Assembly: GCF_002289565.1 (NCBI RefSeq)
Contig: NZ_NTFY01000041.1
Coordinates: 1 to 63,778 of the forward strand
Direction: 5' to 3'
DNA length: 63,778 nt
Source of the DNA: Rhodopirellula sp. SM50
GTDB taxonomy: Bacteria; Planctomycetota; Planctomycetia; Pirellulales; Pirellulaceae
The notes under the pieces were generated by a model, which saw nothing but the letters and a program-made list of their open reading frames with translations, did no database searches and was not told the DNA's origin. Position numbers and translations under genes: made by a program. This document shows, one piece after another, positions 8,040 through 17,321 of the stretch (position 1 is the stretch's first letter; each line of letters starts with the position of its first letter).

Positions 8040-10562
8040 ATGTTTGATCCCGCCGACATGCTCATGAAGCCCCGACGACGGCCGAACAGCCTGTTGTTGG
8101 TCGCCTTCCTATTGACGGTTTCCGCCGTCGCGACAGGACGCTGCGTTGCGGAGGACCGGACGATCCAACTGACGGTCGTCGATTCCGACACAGGTGCGCC
8201 CCTGGCCGCGCGGTTGTACCTGCAATCGACCGACGGCGTCCCGTTTTATTTTCGATCCGATGCCCCGACCGGTTCGGCGGTGCGATACGAAAAACAGAAT
8301 TGGATCAATAAGCAATCCGTCGAATACCACACCACCGTCTCGGCACACCGCTGCTCGGCGACGGTGCCCGAAGGCGAGTACCGCTTGATCGTCGAGCATG
8401 GCAAGACTTACTTTCCGCATCGACAGACGTTGACGGTCGGGGTGGATGACCTTGATTTGACGGTGCCATTGAAACGCTGGAACAATCCTCAATCCCGCGG
8501 TTGGTATTCCGGGGACACGCACCTGCACCGCACGATCGATGAACTGAAGAATGTGATCGTCGCGGAGGACTTGAATGTCGCATTGCCGCTAACCAACTGG
8601 GTGACGATCGCCGACCAGGCACCGCGTGCGGGAAACAAAAACCTGACTGAAATCCCCGACGGTCTGGTCGTCGTCGATCCGACGCACGTGATTTGGCCGC
8701 GCAATACCGAGTACGAAATCTTTACCGTCGCCGGACAGCGACACACCCTCGGCGCGTTGTTCGTGCTGGGACATCGAAACGGGCTGGAGACGGGCGTGCC
8801 CCCATGGCGACCGGTCGCTGAATCGGTTCGGTCCAGCGACCCGGGCGTGTTGTTCGACATGGACAAACTGGATTGGCCGTTCGCGATGGTGTTGCCGACG
8901 ATCGTGCCCGATGCGTTGTATGAGTTGTCCAACAACCACGTTTGGCGCACGGAGTTCGCCTTTCGGAAATGGAACACGCCCGCACCCGCGTACATGCAGC
9001 CTCCCCGGGGCGCCAGCGAAGGCGGGCATCGTCAATGGATCGATTACACCTTGGGGATGTACTACACACTACTCAATTGTGGTTTTCGCATGCCACCATC
9101 GGCCGGAACCGCCAACGGAGTCCATCCGGTTCCGGCGGGGTTCGGTCGCGTTTACGTGCACCAGCCGGACGGATTTGATTTCGAAGGCTGGATGCAGGGA
9201 TTGAAGGCGGGGCGGTCGTTCGTCACGACGGGGCCGATGCTGTACACCCACGCGGCGGGCAATGAACCCGGACACGTTTTCCGATTCAGCGAATCGCAAT
9301 CGATACCGCTGGCGATCGATATTCTGTCCCAGACCAAGTTGTCCTACGGGGAACTGCTGATCAACGGCCGCCCGGAAAGGCTGCTTCGGCCGCAAAATCA
9401 GGTCACGTCCGAAGGAGCCTTTCGATCGGCATTTTCCATCGACGTGTCGCCAAAACGATCGGGATGGTTCGCGGTCCGGTTTTGGGAACCCCGCGATGAC
9501 GGGCAGTCGCGGTTCGTCCACTCGGCACCCTGGTACGTCGAGATCGGTGATGCCCCCGTTCGCCCGATGGCCCATGAGAAACGCTACTTGGTCTCTCGGG
9601 TCGAAAACGAGATGCGACGCAGCCGCGGCATCGTTCCCGATACTGCGATGCAAGAATACGAGCGAGCGCTCGCGTTCTATCGATCACTGGACGTTTACGA
9701 CGATACGGCTGACGTAGCGGCCGAGGCGAGACAATCCGAAGGACAACCACTCGAACGGTGGTTGGACAACATGATCGTCGATCACCGCTTTGACGTCGAT
9801 GAAGTCAGACTGGCAACCGGACTTTCAACCGCAGACGCCGTCACCGCAATGGAACAGCGTGCCGACAAACGGCCCGAATCCGGATTCCGCATCTTGCCCT
9901 ATCCCGGTGGCCGACATCCGCGGATCGGGTTTCTCGACGGAGCGATTCGGCCGCAACGTGAAACGAAGGTCAGCGTCTTCACTCCTTGGTCCGACGGGGG
10001 CTACGTCGTTGTCGATGTGCCCGAAGCAGTGTTCTCGAATCTGGGACTGACCTATTTGGCACACGAACACATCCCGACGATCTGGACCGAGCAAGGCATC
10101 GATCTGCCACGCTTGGAATGGTCACGCGACGGCGACACGTTGAACGTCCAGCGAAAGCTGCCCGGCGGGATCGTGATCGAAAGTCATGTGACCGAGCAAG
10201 CCGGTGTCGCCAAGATGGAATTAAAACTGACCAACGGCAGCCAGGAAAAACTGACGGGATTGCGGGTCCAAGTCTGCGTGATGCTCAAGGGTGCCGTCGG
10301 GTTCAACGCACAGGAGCGACTTGAAAGCGTGACGGCACCACCGTTTGTCGCCGTTGGTGCCGAAAATTCGAACCGCTGGATCATCACGGCGTGGCAACCC
10401 AACCATCGTGTCTGGACCAACCCGCCGGTGCCCTGCATCCACTCCGACCCGATCTTTCCCGACTGTGAACCCGGCCGGACGGTCACCGTCAGCGGCGGAT
10501 TGTGGTTTTACGAAGGCGACGACATCGATGGGAAATTGAAACGGCTGGCCGATCAACCCTAA
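8040..10562 (+). CDS. secreted CehA/McbA-family metallohydrolase
   Basis: An 840-residue exported protein. After an N-terminal signal segment (about residues 8-37) come a carboxypeptidase-regulatory-like beta domain (about 40-145, LTVVDSDTGAPLAARLYL) and a PHP-type metal site starting GDTHLH at 158-163. Further family marks are LLNCGFRMPPSAGTANG and YVHQPDGFDFEGWMQGLKAG, as in CehA/McbA hydrolases. A second beta-rich portion occupies the last third. Known members hydrolyse carbamate esters, but many planctomycete paralogues have no known substrate. Starts at 8040, 8058 or 8064 are all possible; the last two place the positive n-region better. Confidence 0.77.
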   Translation: MFDPADMLMKPRRRPNSLLLVAFLLTVSAVATGRCVAEDRTIQLTVVDSDTGAPLAARLYLQSTDGVPFYFRSDAPTGSAVRYEKQNWINKQSVEYHTTVSAHRCSATVPEGEYRLIVEHGKTYFPHRQTLTVGVDDLDLTVPLKRWNNPQSRGWYSGDTHLHRTIDELKNVIVAEDLNVALPLTNWVTIADQAPRAGNKNLTEIPDGLVVVDPTHVIWPRNTEYEIFTVAGQRHTLGALFVLGHRNGLETGVPPWRPVAESVRSSDPGVLFDMDKLDWPFAMVLPTIVPDALYELSNNHVWRTEFAFRKWNTPAPAYMQPPRGASEGGHRQWIDYTLGMYYTLLNCGFRMPPSAGTANGVHPVPAGFGRVYVHQPDGFDFEGWMQGLKAGRSFVTTGPMLYTHAAGNEPGHVFRFSESQSIPLAIDILSQTKLSYGELLINGRPERLLRPQNQVTSEGAFRSAFSIDVSPKRSGWFAVRFWEPRDDGQSRFVHSAPWYVEIGDAPVRPMAHEKRYLVSRVENEMRRSRGIVPDTAMQEYERALAFYRSLDVYDDTADVAAEARQSEGQPLERWLDNMIVDHRFDVDEVRLATGLSTADAVTAMEQRADKRPESGFRILPYPGGRHPRIGFLDGAIRPQRETKVSVFTPWSDGGYVVVDVPEAVFSNLGLTYLAHEHIPTIWTEQGIDLPRLEWSRDGDTLNVQRKLPGGIVIESHVTEQAGVAKMELKLTNGSQEKLTGLRVQVCVMLKGAVGFNAQERLESVTAPPFVAVGAENSNRWIITAWQPNHRVWTNPPVPCIHSDPIFPDCEPGRTVTVSGGLWFYEGDDIDGKLKRLADQP

Positions 10563-10564
10563 CC

Positions 10565-10680
10565 GTGGGATAGGCTTCCAGCCTGTCGATAACGTGGGAT
10601 AGGCTTCCAGCCTGTCAATCACGTGGGATAGGCTTCCAGCCTGTCAAAATCCAGCATGACAGGCTGGAAGCCTATCCCAC
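10565..10680. repeat. family D repeat cluster
   Basis: Three direct copies of GGATAGGCTTCCAGCCTGTC are followed by one inverted copy ending in cctatcccac. The cluster fills the gap between the two CehA/McbA genes and ends just before the ribosome site of the second. Transcribed, the inverted pair would form a stable hairpin ahead of that site. Confidence 0.88.
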
Positions 10681-10685
10681 TTTCT

Positions 10686-10690
10686 GAGGA
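10686..10690 (+). promoter_or_regulatory. ribosome binding site of the second CehA/McbA gene
   Basis: GAGGA six bases before the ATG at 10697 fixes that start. It is separated from the repeat cluster by only five bases. Confidence 0.7.
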
Positions 10691-10696
10691 CTCACC

Positions 10697-13156
10697 ATGA
10701 AAGCAATCCTTTCAACGATCTGCCTGACGCTGCTTGCGGCCAGTGCATTCGCAGCCGAATCGGTTCCCCGAGTGCCGGTCGACGGGCAACCCCTGGGCGG
10801 CAACATCATTCGTTTGATCGAAGCACTGGAATACCTGGGACAGCCGCTCGATGACGAGATCGCCGGTTCGCTTCGGGCGGCCGCGAAACGACGAGATGCT
10901 GCGGCGCTGCAAGAAATCCTCGACGACCACGTGTTGTTCGTCGTCTCGTTGAATCCGGAGGTGCGTGTCAAGGTTGCACGTGGGCCGGCGGCGGCGAAAC
11001 TGCAGCAAGCCGGTTACACCTGTCACGTCGTCAAGGTACTCAACAACAGCACCGTGACTCGTTCGCTGCGGATCATGAGCCCTCAATCGGGACCCGTTTA
11101 TGCCGGTGCGGCGGAGGCGATCTTGAAGCGTCAGGCGCAAACCGAACTCAAGGAAAACGAAAACACCGATCGCGCCAGCGATCGTTTCCTGGAACTGGAA
11201 ATGTACAACGCCCAACCGATGTCAGCGCAGTTGAGCGGTCTGGAAGTCGAGTACGCGTTGGCGATGATCTATTGCAGCGAAAGCGGCAAGCGCGAAGCCA
11301 CGATCGGGTTTGACGTCGGGGCCGGCACCCAAGACATCGGGTTCCGCGGTGAGTTGCCGGTCTTGTTTGATGTCCGGCCGGCCAAACCGCTGAAGCTGCA
11401 GATCAAGGATGTGGACGGTACGCCGACGACAGCGCGATTAACGTTCCGCGACAAATTGGGGCACGTGTATCCGCCCCAAATGAAACGGCTCGCCCCCGAT
11501 TTTTTCTTCCAGCCCCAGATCTATCGCGGCGACGGCGAGACCGTTTTGCTGCCCAATGTTGAATTGGACGTGACCTACAACCGAGGCCCGGAGTACAAGC
11601 ACGTCACGACAACCGTTGCGTTGCAGGATCCGTCGATCGATGAACTGTCGTTGCGGCTTCAGCGCTGGGTCAACCCGATGGCGTTCGGGTTTTATTGCGG
11701 CGACCACCACATCCATGGAGCGGGGTGTTCGCACTACGACAACCCGACGCAGGGCGTGACGCCCCGCGACATGTTCGCCCAGGTCAAGGGTGAAGGATTG
11801 AACGTCGGTTGCGTGCTCACCTGGGGGCCGTGCTTTGAGTACCAGCGCCGTTACTTTTCACCGATCGCCGACACGGTCAGCGAGCCGACGACGATCCTGA
11901 AGTACGACTTGGAAATCAGCGGTTTTGGGTCGGCGGCGCTCGGACACGTTTGTCTGTTGCGGTTAAACAACCAAACCTATCCCGGATCCGATGGCACCAA
12001 GGACAGGGGCTGGCCGACGTGGACGGTTCCCGTCATGCGTTGGGCCAAACAGCAAGGCGGTGTGACCGGCTACCCGCACTCGGCGATGCACGTCAATCCC
12101 GGCGCCGCGGCCCAGCGGATGATCCGGCGTTACGATCGTGACCAGGACCAGTTCCTGAGCCTTTCGGAAACGTCAGACGCGCTGCTGCCAAAACCGTTTG
12201 CGAAGACGGACATCGACGGCAATGGAAAGCTGGACTTGAGCGAACTCGCCCAAACGATCGACGCGGCGGCTGATGAGATCCCCAATTGGTGCGTCCCGGA
12301 AATGAACGGCGCCGGCGCGATGGAAATCTGCGTCAGCACGGCCGAGGGCGTTTGCGATTTCATCAGCGCGATGGACACCGAACGCATCCCGGAATGGAAC
12401 ACCTGGTATCACCTGCTCAATTGCGGGTTCCCGTTAAAACTGAGTGGCGAAACGGATTTCCCCTGCATGAGCAGCCGACGAGTCGGGCAAGGGCGGGTGT
12501 ATGTTCAACTGGGCGATCCCCAGAACTTTAACTTTGACAACTGGTGCGAAGGGTTGCGGCGAGGCCAGTCTTATGTGTCCGATGGGTTCGCCCACGCGTT
12601 GAAGTTCTCCGTCGACGGCCAGACACCCGGCAACGACGATGTTTCACTGGACGCCCCCGCGTCGGTGTCGATCGAAGCCAAAGTCGCGTTCGCGGCCGAA
12701 CAGCCCAATGCGGTCGCATACGGCGGAATCATGCCGTCGGGCGGACGCCGGGTTGTCGGTGACACTCGACTGTTGCACGCGCCGCGAGATTCCGGAATCC
12801 AGCGAGGCGGCAACCGAACGGTGGAAATCATCGTCAACGGCAACGTGGTCGATTCACGTGAAATCCCCGCCGATGGCCAGATTCACGACTTGAAGTTTGA
12901 CGTCCCGATCGCGCAGAGCAGTTGGGTGGCGCTGCGCCAGTTCCCCCAACTGCACACCAACCCCGTCAACGTGATCGTCGCCGGCGAGCCGATTCGGGCG
13001 TCCCGCGCCAGCGCCCGCTGGTGCGAGGAGACGATTCACTTGTTATGGAAGAACCGCGAGCGATTCATCGCCGAAGACGAACGCCCCGAAGCGAGAGAGA
13101 CGTACGACCGGGCGATCGAAACCTACCGAAAGATCGCCGCCGAAACGGAATTGTAG
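10697..13156 (+). CDS. secreted CehA/McbA-type metallohydrolase with EF-hand-like insert
   Basis: An 819-residue exported protein with signal peptide MKAILSTICLTLLAASAFA. The N-terminal third is not recognised. A metal-binding CGDHHIHGAGC segment near residue 334 resembles the PHP HxH motif. LLNCGFPLKLSGETDFPCMS and YVQLGDPQNFNFDNWCEGLR match the paralogue at 8040. Between these, about residues 478-512, lie two calcium-loop-like sequences, DRDQDQFLSLSE and DIDGNGKLDLSE, which the first paralogue lacks. The two genes probably arose by duplication and then diverged. A substrate cannot be assigned. Confidence 0.75.
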   Translation: MKAILSTICLTLLAASAFAAESVPRVPVDGQPLGGNIIRLIEALEYLGQPLDDEIAGSLRAAAKRRDAAALQEILDDHVLFVVSLNPEVRVKVARGPAAAKLQQAGYTCHVVKVLNNSTVTRSLRIMSPQSGPVYAGAAEAILKRQAQTELKENENTDRASDRFLELEMYNAQPMSAQLSGLEVEYALAMIYCSESGKREATIGFDVGAGTQDIGFRGELPVLFDVRPAKPLKLQIKDVDGTPTTARLTFRDKLGHVYPPQMKRLAPDFFFQPQIYRGDGETVLLPNVELDVTYNRGPEYKHVTTTVALQDPSIDELSLRLQRWVNPMAFGFYCGDHHIHGAGCSHYDNPTQGVTPRDMFAQVKGEGLNVGCVLTWGPCFEYQRRYFSPIADTVSEPTTILKYDLEISGFGSAALGHVCLLRLNNQTYPGSDGTKDRGWPTWTVPVMRWAKQQGGVTGYPHSAMHVNPGAAAQRMIRRYDRDQDQFLSLSETSDALLPKPFAKTDIDGNGKLDLSELAQTIDAAADEIPNWCVPEMNGAGAMEICVSTAEGVCDFISAMDTERIPEWNTWYHLLNCGFPLKLSGETDFPCMSSRRVGQGRVYVQLGDPQNFNFDNWCEGLRRGQSYVSDGFAHALKFSVDGQTPGNDDVSLDAPASVSIEAKVAFAAEQPNAVAYGGIMPSGGRRVVGDTRLLHAPRDSGIQRGGNRTVEIIVNGNVVDSREIPADGQIHDLKFDVPIAQSSWVALRQFPQLHTNPVNVIVAGEPIRASRASARWCEETIHLLWKNRERFIAEDERPEARETYDRAIETYRKIAAETEL

Positions 13157-13195
13157 GGCATGCACTACTGCTGACCGAGCAAATCGCCGGCGGCC

Positions 13196-13429
13196 AAGTG
13201 GGGCAAGCTTCCAGCTTGCCAAGTGGGATAGGCTTCCAGCCTGTCAAGTGGGATAGGCTTCCAGCCTGCCAAGTGGGATAGGCTTCCAGCCTGCCAAGTG
13301 GGATAGGCTTCCAGCCTGTCAAGTGGGATAGGCTTCCAGCCTGTCAAGTGGGGTAAGCTTCCAGCTTGCCACGTGGGATAGGCTTCCAGCCTGTCAATCC
13401 GCACCTGACAGGCAAGATGCCTATCCCAC
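13196..13429. repeat. family D array: eight 25-bp units plus one inverted unit
   Basis: Eight units with an exact 25-bp period run from 13196 to 13395. Units 1 and 7 are the variant with aagcttccagctt; the others read GGATAGGCTTCCAGCCTGTC or its C variant. One inverted, slightly diverged unit (13404-13429) closes the array. There are no spacers, so it is not a CRISPR. The inverted unit supplies the stop codon of the truncated MFS gene. Confidence 0.92.
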
Positions 13430-13921
13430 ACGCGCCACACGACGCGTCACCGATGCGTAGATGGCGACGTACACCGCCACCGCGATCATCGCGACCAGAA
13501 AGGTCCCCATCCACAGCATCGTCGGGCCAAAACGGTACAGCACCGTACCGCCGATCGGAGCACCGATCGTCAGGGCTGATGCGTAGCACATCGTGAACAA
13601 GCCCAGGTAACTGCCACGCAACTCGTCCGGTGCCATGTCGGTGACAATCGCTTGTTTGAACGGGGCTTGAAGAATCTCGCCCAACGTCCAGATCGCGATG
13701 CAAGCCCCGACGAAAACCAGCCCGGTGCCGGCTGCCGTCAAACCGAACCCGATCGAAATCAATACGCCACCGATCAACACAATCGTCATCGCGTTGAAAC
13801 GCGACAACCAATGTATCAATGGCAATTGAAGCACAACGATCAACAGCCCGTTGACCGACATCAGCGATCCCAAGCACAGGATCCGCACGGGCAGCGGTAA
13901 TTGGAGGTAATCACGGAACAT
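13421..13921 (-). pseudogene. C-terminal fragment of an MFS transporter
   Basis: The 166-residue reading frame has about five membrane segments and aligns by pattern with the second half of a 12-helix major facilitator protein: SVNGLLIVVLQLPLIHWLSRF (helix 8), the TMAPDELRGSYLGLF loop and the final helices. Complete members have about 400 residues. Nothing resembling the N-terminal half is visible in 13922-14242. The 3' end runs straight into the family D array, whose inverted unit provides the TAG stop. Both ends therefore look rearranged, and the fragment is probably non-functional. A short half-transporter remains possible. Confidence 0.65.
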
Positions 13922-14077
13922 ACGTCACGGCCTGGTCACCAGGTCCATCCGGCTCGAAACAGAATTGATCTCTCCAGGACATCGGACGACGAACCGAGGT
14001 TCGCGTTTCGCCGTTGAATCGATTCGCTGAACATCCGGTTGTCCGCTAAGCTACAATAGAATCCTTCCTCCCCCACG

Positions 14078-14228
14078 CCCTACGCCCGGAACGATTTATT
14101 TCCTGTGTTTGACGAGGTTGTAGCGGCAGGGCGCGAGCCCTCCGGCTTGCGCAACTTTGCCAAAACACCGGAGGGCTCGCGCCCTGCCGCTAACAAATCG
14201 TTCACGGCGTAGCCCTACGCCCGGAACG
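14078..14228. repeat. family B palindrome, copy 1, between 16-bp direct repeats
   Basis: A perfect 25-bp inverted repeat (14121-14145 and 14168-14192; starts TAGCGGCAGGGCGCGAGCCC) is enclosed by a shorter outer inverted repeat, aacgattt (14090-14097) and aaatcgtt (14195-14202). The sequence ccctacgcccggaacg is directly repeated at 14078-14093 and 14213-14228. Apart from this element the gap 13922-14242 shows no gene. Confidence 0.85.
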
Positions 14229-14242
14229 CCCACCGCTCTTTC

Positions 14243-17215
14243 ATGTATCGCCTGTTCTGCACCATTCTGGTCACCTTCCTCACCCAGCTGAGCAGCGTTG
14301 TTGACGTCACTGTTGATCACGTCGCTGCTGCCGATGTCGACTTTGATTCCCAAGTCCGCCCGATCCTTTCGGACAAATGTTTTCAGTGCCACGGTCCAGA
14401 CGAAGCGACCCGTGAAGCGGACTTGCGGTTGGACACCGTCGAGGGGGCGCGGGCTGATCTGGGGGGGTACGCCGCCTTTGTCCCCCACGACCCGGAGAAC
14501 AGTGAAGGGCTGAGGAGAGTGCTGTCGAGTGATCCCGACGAAGTCATGCCTCCGCCGGATTCCAAGCTCACCTTGTCCGAGCGGGAAAAAAAGATCTTGC
14601 AAACGTGGGTCGAATCGGGTGCCACTTGGTCGGAACATTGGTCCTTCGTCGCCCCGAACATCCCCGATGTCCCAGAGGACCCGTCATCGTGGTCACGAAA
14701 TGAAATCGATCGGTTCATCCGAGCCCGGGCGATCGCGGCGGGAGTCTCGCCGCAAGCGGAAGCGGATCGCGAAACATTGATTCGCCGCGTCACCTTGGAC
14801 TTGACCGGGTTACCGCCGACTCCGCAAGAAGTCGACGCGTTTTTGGCTGACAAGTCGGATCACGCCTACGAACGGTTGGTCGACCGACTGTTAGCCTCGC
14901 CACGCTACGGCGAGCGGATGGCGTGGGAGTGGCTCGACGCCGCCCGCTACGCCGACACCGACGGCTTTCAAGGCGACCCGACACGGACCATGTGGCCGTG
15001 GCGTGACTGGTTGGTCGATGCGCTCAACGCCAACGTGCCCTTTGACCGGTTCACGATCGAAATGCTCGCCGGCGATCTGCTGGACAACCCGACGCCCGAA
15101 CAGATTTTGGCGACGGGGTTCAATCGCAATCACATGTTCAACGGAGAAGGCGGACGGATCGCCGAAGAAACGCGCGTCGAAAACGTCTTTGATCGTGCGG
15201 AGACGACCGGCACCGTTTGGCTCGGTCTGACGATGACCTGCTGTCGTTGTCACGACCACAAATTCGATCCGATCTCGCTGAAGGAATACTTTCAATTCTA
15301 CGCGTTCTTCGACAACACCTCGGAAACGGGACGCAGCGGCCGCGGCAAGACGGCGCCGGTATTGAACTACCTGGATGAGGATCAACGTCGGCGGCGAGAC
15401 GACGTCGCGGCTGAACTGCGATCGATTGAAGCGGAACTGACAGCACCGCGTCCCGATTTGGACAACGACCAAGCCGCATGGGAAATCGAGTTGCGTGCCA
15501 AACTGGCGTCCGACAGCGGTTCGGCCGAACTGGGACCCTGGTGGCAATTGGGACCGATCCCGGCCGACGGGCGTCGAGCCTTTGATCAGGATCTCGGCCC
15601 CGAAGCCGGTGTCGAGCTTACCTCATCCGTCGGCGAGCTCACCTGGACGAAGCGTGGTGACATCAAGGACGGCGTCGTGCAGCCCTTGCCGGACACCGTC
15701 GGCGCGACGTATTTTTATCGCAAGATCGAATCATCCTCCAAACGCACGATCCAATTGTCTCTCGGCAGCGACGACGCCATCAAAGTTTTCTTCGGCGGCA
15801 AAGAAGTGCTGGCGAAGTTTACCGCCAGGGCGGCCGCCGCCGATCAAGAGCGGTTGCAGATTGAATTGGAGCCCGGCGAGAACGAATTGCTGATCAAGAT
15901 CGTCAACACCGGTGGGATCGGCGGTTTTTATTTCAACAAGACCAGCGAATCGGTTTTCGGATTGCCGACCGAAGTGGTCGCCGCGGTCAAGACAGAGCCG
16001 CAGAAACAAACCCCGGATCAGCGCGACGTTTTGCGAGAACACTTCCGGTCCAACCACTGGCCCCAATGGAAGACCCTTGCGCCGCGGCGTGATCAACTCA
16101 ACAAACAACTCGCCGCGTTGGAGAAGCAAGCGGTCACGGTGATGGTGATGGATGACTTGCCGAGTGACCGGCGACGCCAGACGCTGATCCTGGAACGCGG
16201 GGGCTACGACAAGCCGACCGATGTGGCCGTGCAACCCGGCACGCCGGCGGCGCTTCCGCCCTTGCCGGACGATGCCCCTGGCAACCGTTTGACGCTCGCC
16301 CGCTGGCTGGTGTCCCCGGCCAACCCGCTGACCGCCCGCGTGACCGTGAATCGTTATTGGCAAACGTTCTTCGGACGCGGAATCGTCGAATCCACCGAAG
16401 ACTTTGGTTTGCAAGGCGATCGCCCGACCCATCCCGATCTGCTCGACTGGCTGGCCATCCACTTTGTCCAAAGCGGGTGGAACGTCAAACAACTGCACAA
16501 GCTGATCGTGATGAGTGCGACCTATCGACAATCATCAAAGCTCAGCCAGGCATCGCTTCAATCCGATCCACAAAACAAGTGGTTTGCCAGGGCGCCTCGC
16601 TACCGACTGCCCTCCTGGATGCTCCGCGATCAGGCGTTATCGGTCAGCGGGCTGTTGAGCCCCGAGCTGGGCGGGCCCGCGGTCAAGCCGTACCAGCCCG
16701 AGGGGATTTGGGCGGAAGCCACGTTCGGAAAGATCCGCTACACGCCCGACTCCGGTGAAAAACTTTATCGCCGCAGCCTGTACATCTTTTGGCGCCGAAT
16801 CGTCGGGCCGACCATGTTTTTTGACGGTGCCAAACGACAAACGTGTGAAGTCAAACCGACCCGGACCAACACGCCTCTGCACGCGCTGACGACACTCAAT
16901 GAGACCACGTTTGTCGAATCTGCCCGCATGATGGCCCAGCGAGTGCTTCAAGAAAAAGAGTCACAAACAGCACGCTTGGGTTACGCGTTTCGATTGGCCA
17001 CGGCGCGCAAACCCAAGGACCGGGAATTGACGATTCTGAAAAACCGCGTCGAACAACTGCGCCGCGATTTTGAGTCCACCCCCGAAGACGCGTTGCAGTT
17101 ACTGTCGGTGGGACAGTCGCCGCGTGATTCACGGATCGACGCCGCGGAGCATGCCGCCTACACCGTCGTCTGCTCCATCCTGTTGAACCTGGATGAAACC
17201 CTGTCCAAACCGTAA
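14243..17215 (+). CDS. DUF1549/DUF1553 planctomycete cytochrome-type protein
   Basis: A 990-residue exported protein with a signal sequence, then a cytochrome-c-like PSCyt1 domain with the haem motif CFQCHGPD near residue 47. The PSCyt2 (DUF1549) domain follows ([14 protein letters not shown] ... [15 protein letters not shown]). A beta-rich insert comes about residues 440-560, then the C-terminal PSD1 (DUF1553) domain ([39 protein letters not shown]). This order is characteristic of planctomycetes. The biochemical role is not established; a c-type haem is likely from CxxCH. The DUF1501 gene about 100 bases downstream is the usual partner. Confidence 0.92.
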   Translation: MYRLFCTILVTFLTQLSSVVDVTVDHVAAADVDFDSQVRPILSDKCFQCHGPDEATREADLRLDTVEGARADLGGYAAFVPHDPENSEGLRRVLSSDPDEVMPPPDSKLTLSEREKKILQTWVESGATWSEHWSFVAPNIPDVPEDPSSWSRNEIDRFIRARAIAAGVSPQAEADRETLIRRVTLDLTGLPPTPQEVDAFLADKSDHAYERLVDRLLASPRYGERMAWEWLDAARYADTDGFQGDPTRTMWPWRDWLVDALNANVPFDRFTIEMLAGDLLDNPTPEQILATGFNRNHMFNGEGGRIAEETRVENVFDRAETTGTVWLGLTMTCCRCHDHKFDPISLKEYFQFYAFFDNTSETGRSGRGKTAPVLNYLDEDQRRRRDDVAAELRSIEAELTAPRPDLDNDQAAWEIELRAKLASDSGSAELGPWWQLGPIPADGRRAFDQDLGPEAGVELTSSVGELTWTKRGDIKDGVVQPLPDTVGATYFYRKIESSSKRTIQLSLGSDDAIKVFFGGKEVLAKFTARAAAADQERLQIELEPGENELLIKIVNTGGIGGFYFNKTSESVFGLPTEVVAAVKTEPQKQTPDQRDVLREHFRSNHWPQWKTLAPRRDQLNKQLAALEKQAVTVMVMDDLPSDRRRQTLILERGGYDKPTDVAVQPGTPAALPPLPDDAPGNRLTLARWLVSPANPLTARVTVNRYWQTFFGRGIVESTEDFGLQGDRPTHPDLLDWLAIHFVQSGWNVKQLHKLIVMSATYRQSSKLSQASLQSDPQNKWFARAPRYRLPSWMLRDQALSVSGLLSPELGGPAVKPYQPEGIWAEATFGKIRYTPDSGEKLYRRSLYIFWRRIVGPTMFFDGAKRQTCEVKPTRTNTPLHALTTLNETTFVESARMMAQRVLQEKESQTARLGYAFRLATARKPKDRELTILKNRVEQLRRDFESTPEDALQLLSVGQSPRDSRIDAAEHAAYTVVCSILLNLDETLSKP

Positions 17216-17232
17216 CGTCGCCGCGCTTCTCA

Positions 17233-17290
17233 GTGGGATAGGCTTCCAGCCTGTCGGCTCCAAAATGACAGGCTAGAAGCCTATCCCACC
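17233..17290. repeat. family D inverted pair
   Basis: One direct and one inverted family D unit are separated by about ten bases and form a hairpin of roughly 20 bp. It sits between the DUF1549/1553 and DUF1501 genes, which are probably cotranscribed, so it could act as a processing or attenuation site. No T run follows. Confidence 0.82.
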
Positions 17291-17321
17291 TACGCACACT
17301 CGTCGCTAAAAAGCATTGTTG

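Noticed and set aside
13196..13429. Regular repeat array as a CRISPR
   Set aside because: Units are directly adjacent at 25 bp with no spacers, no cas gene is near, and the same unit occurs singly elsewhere.
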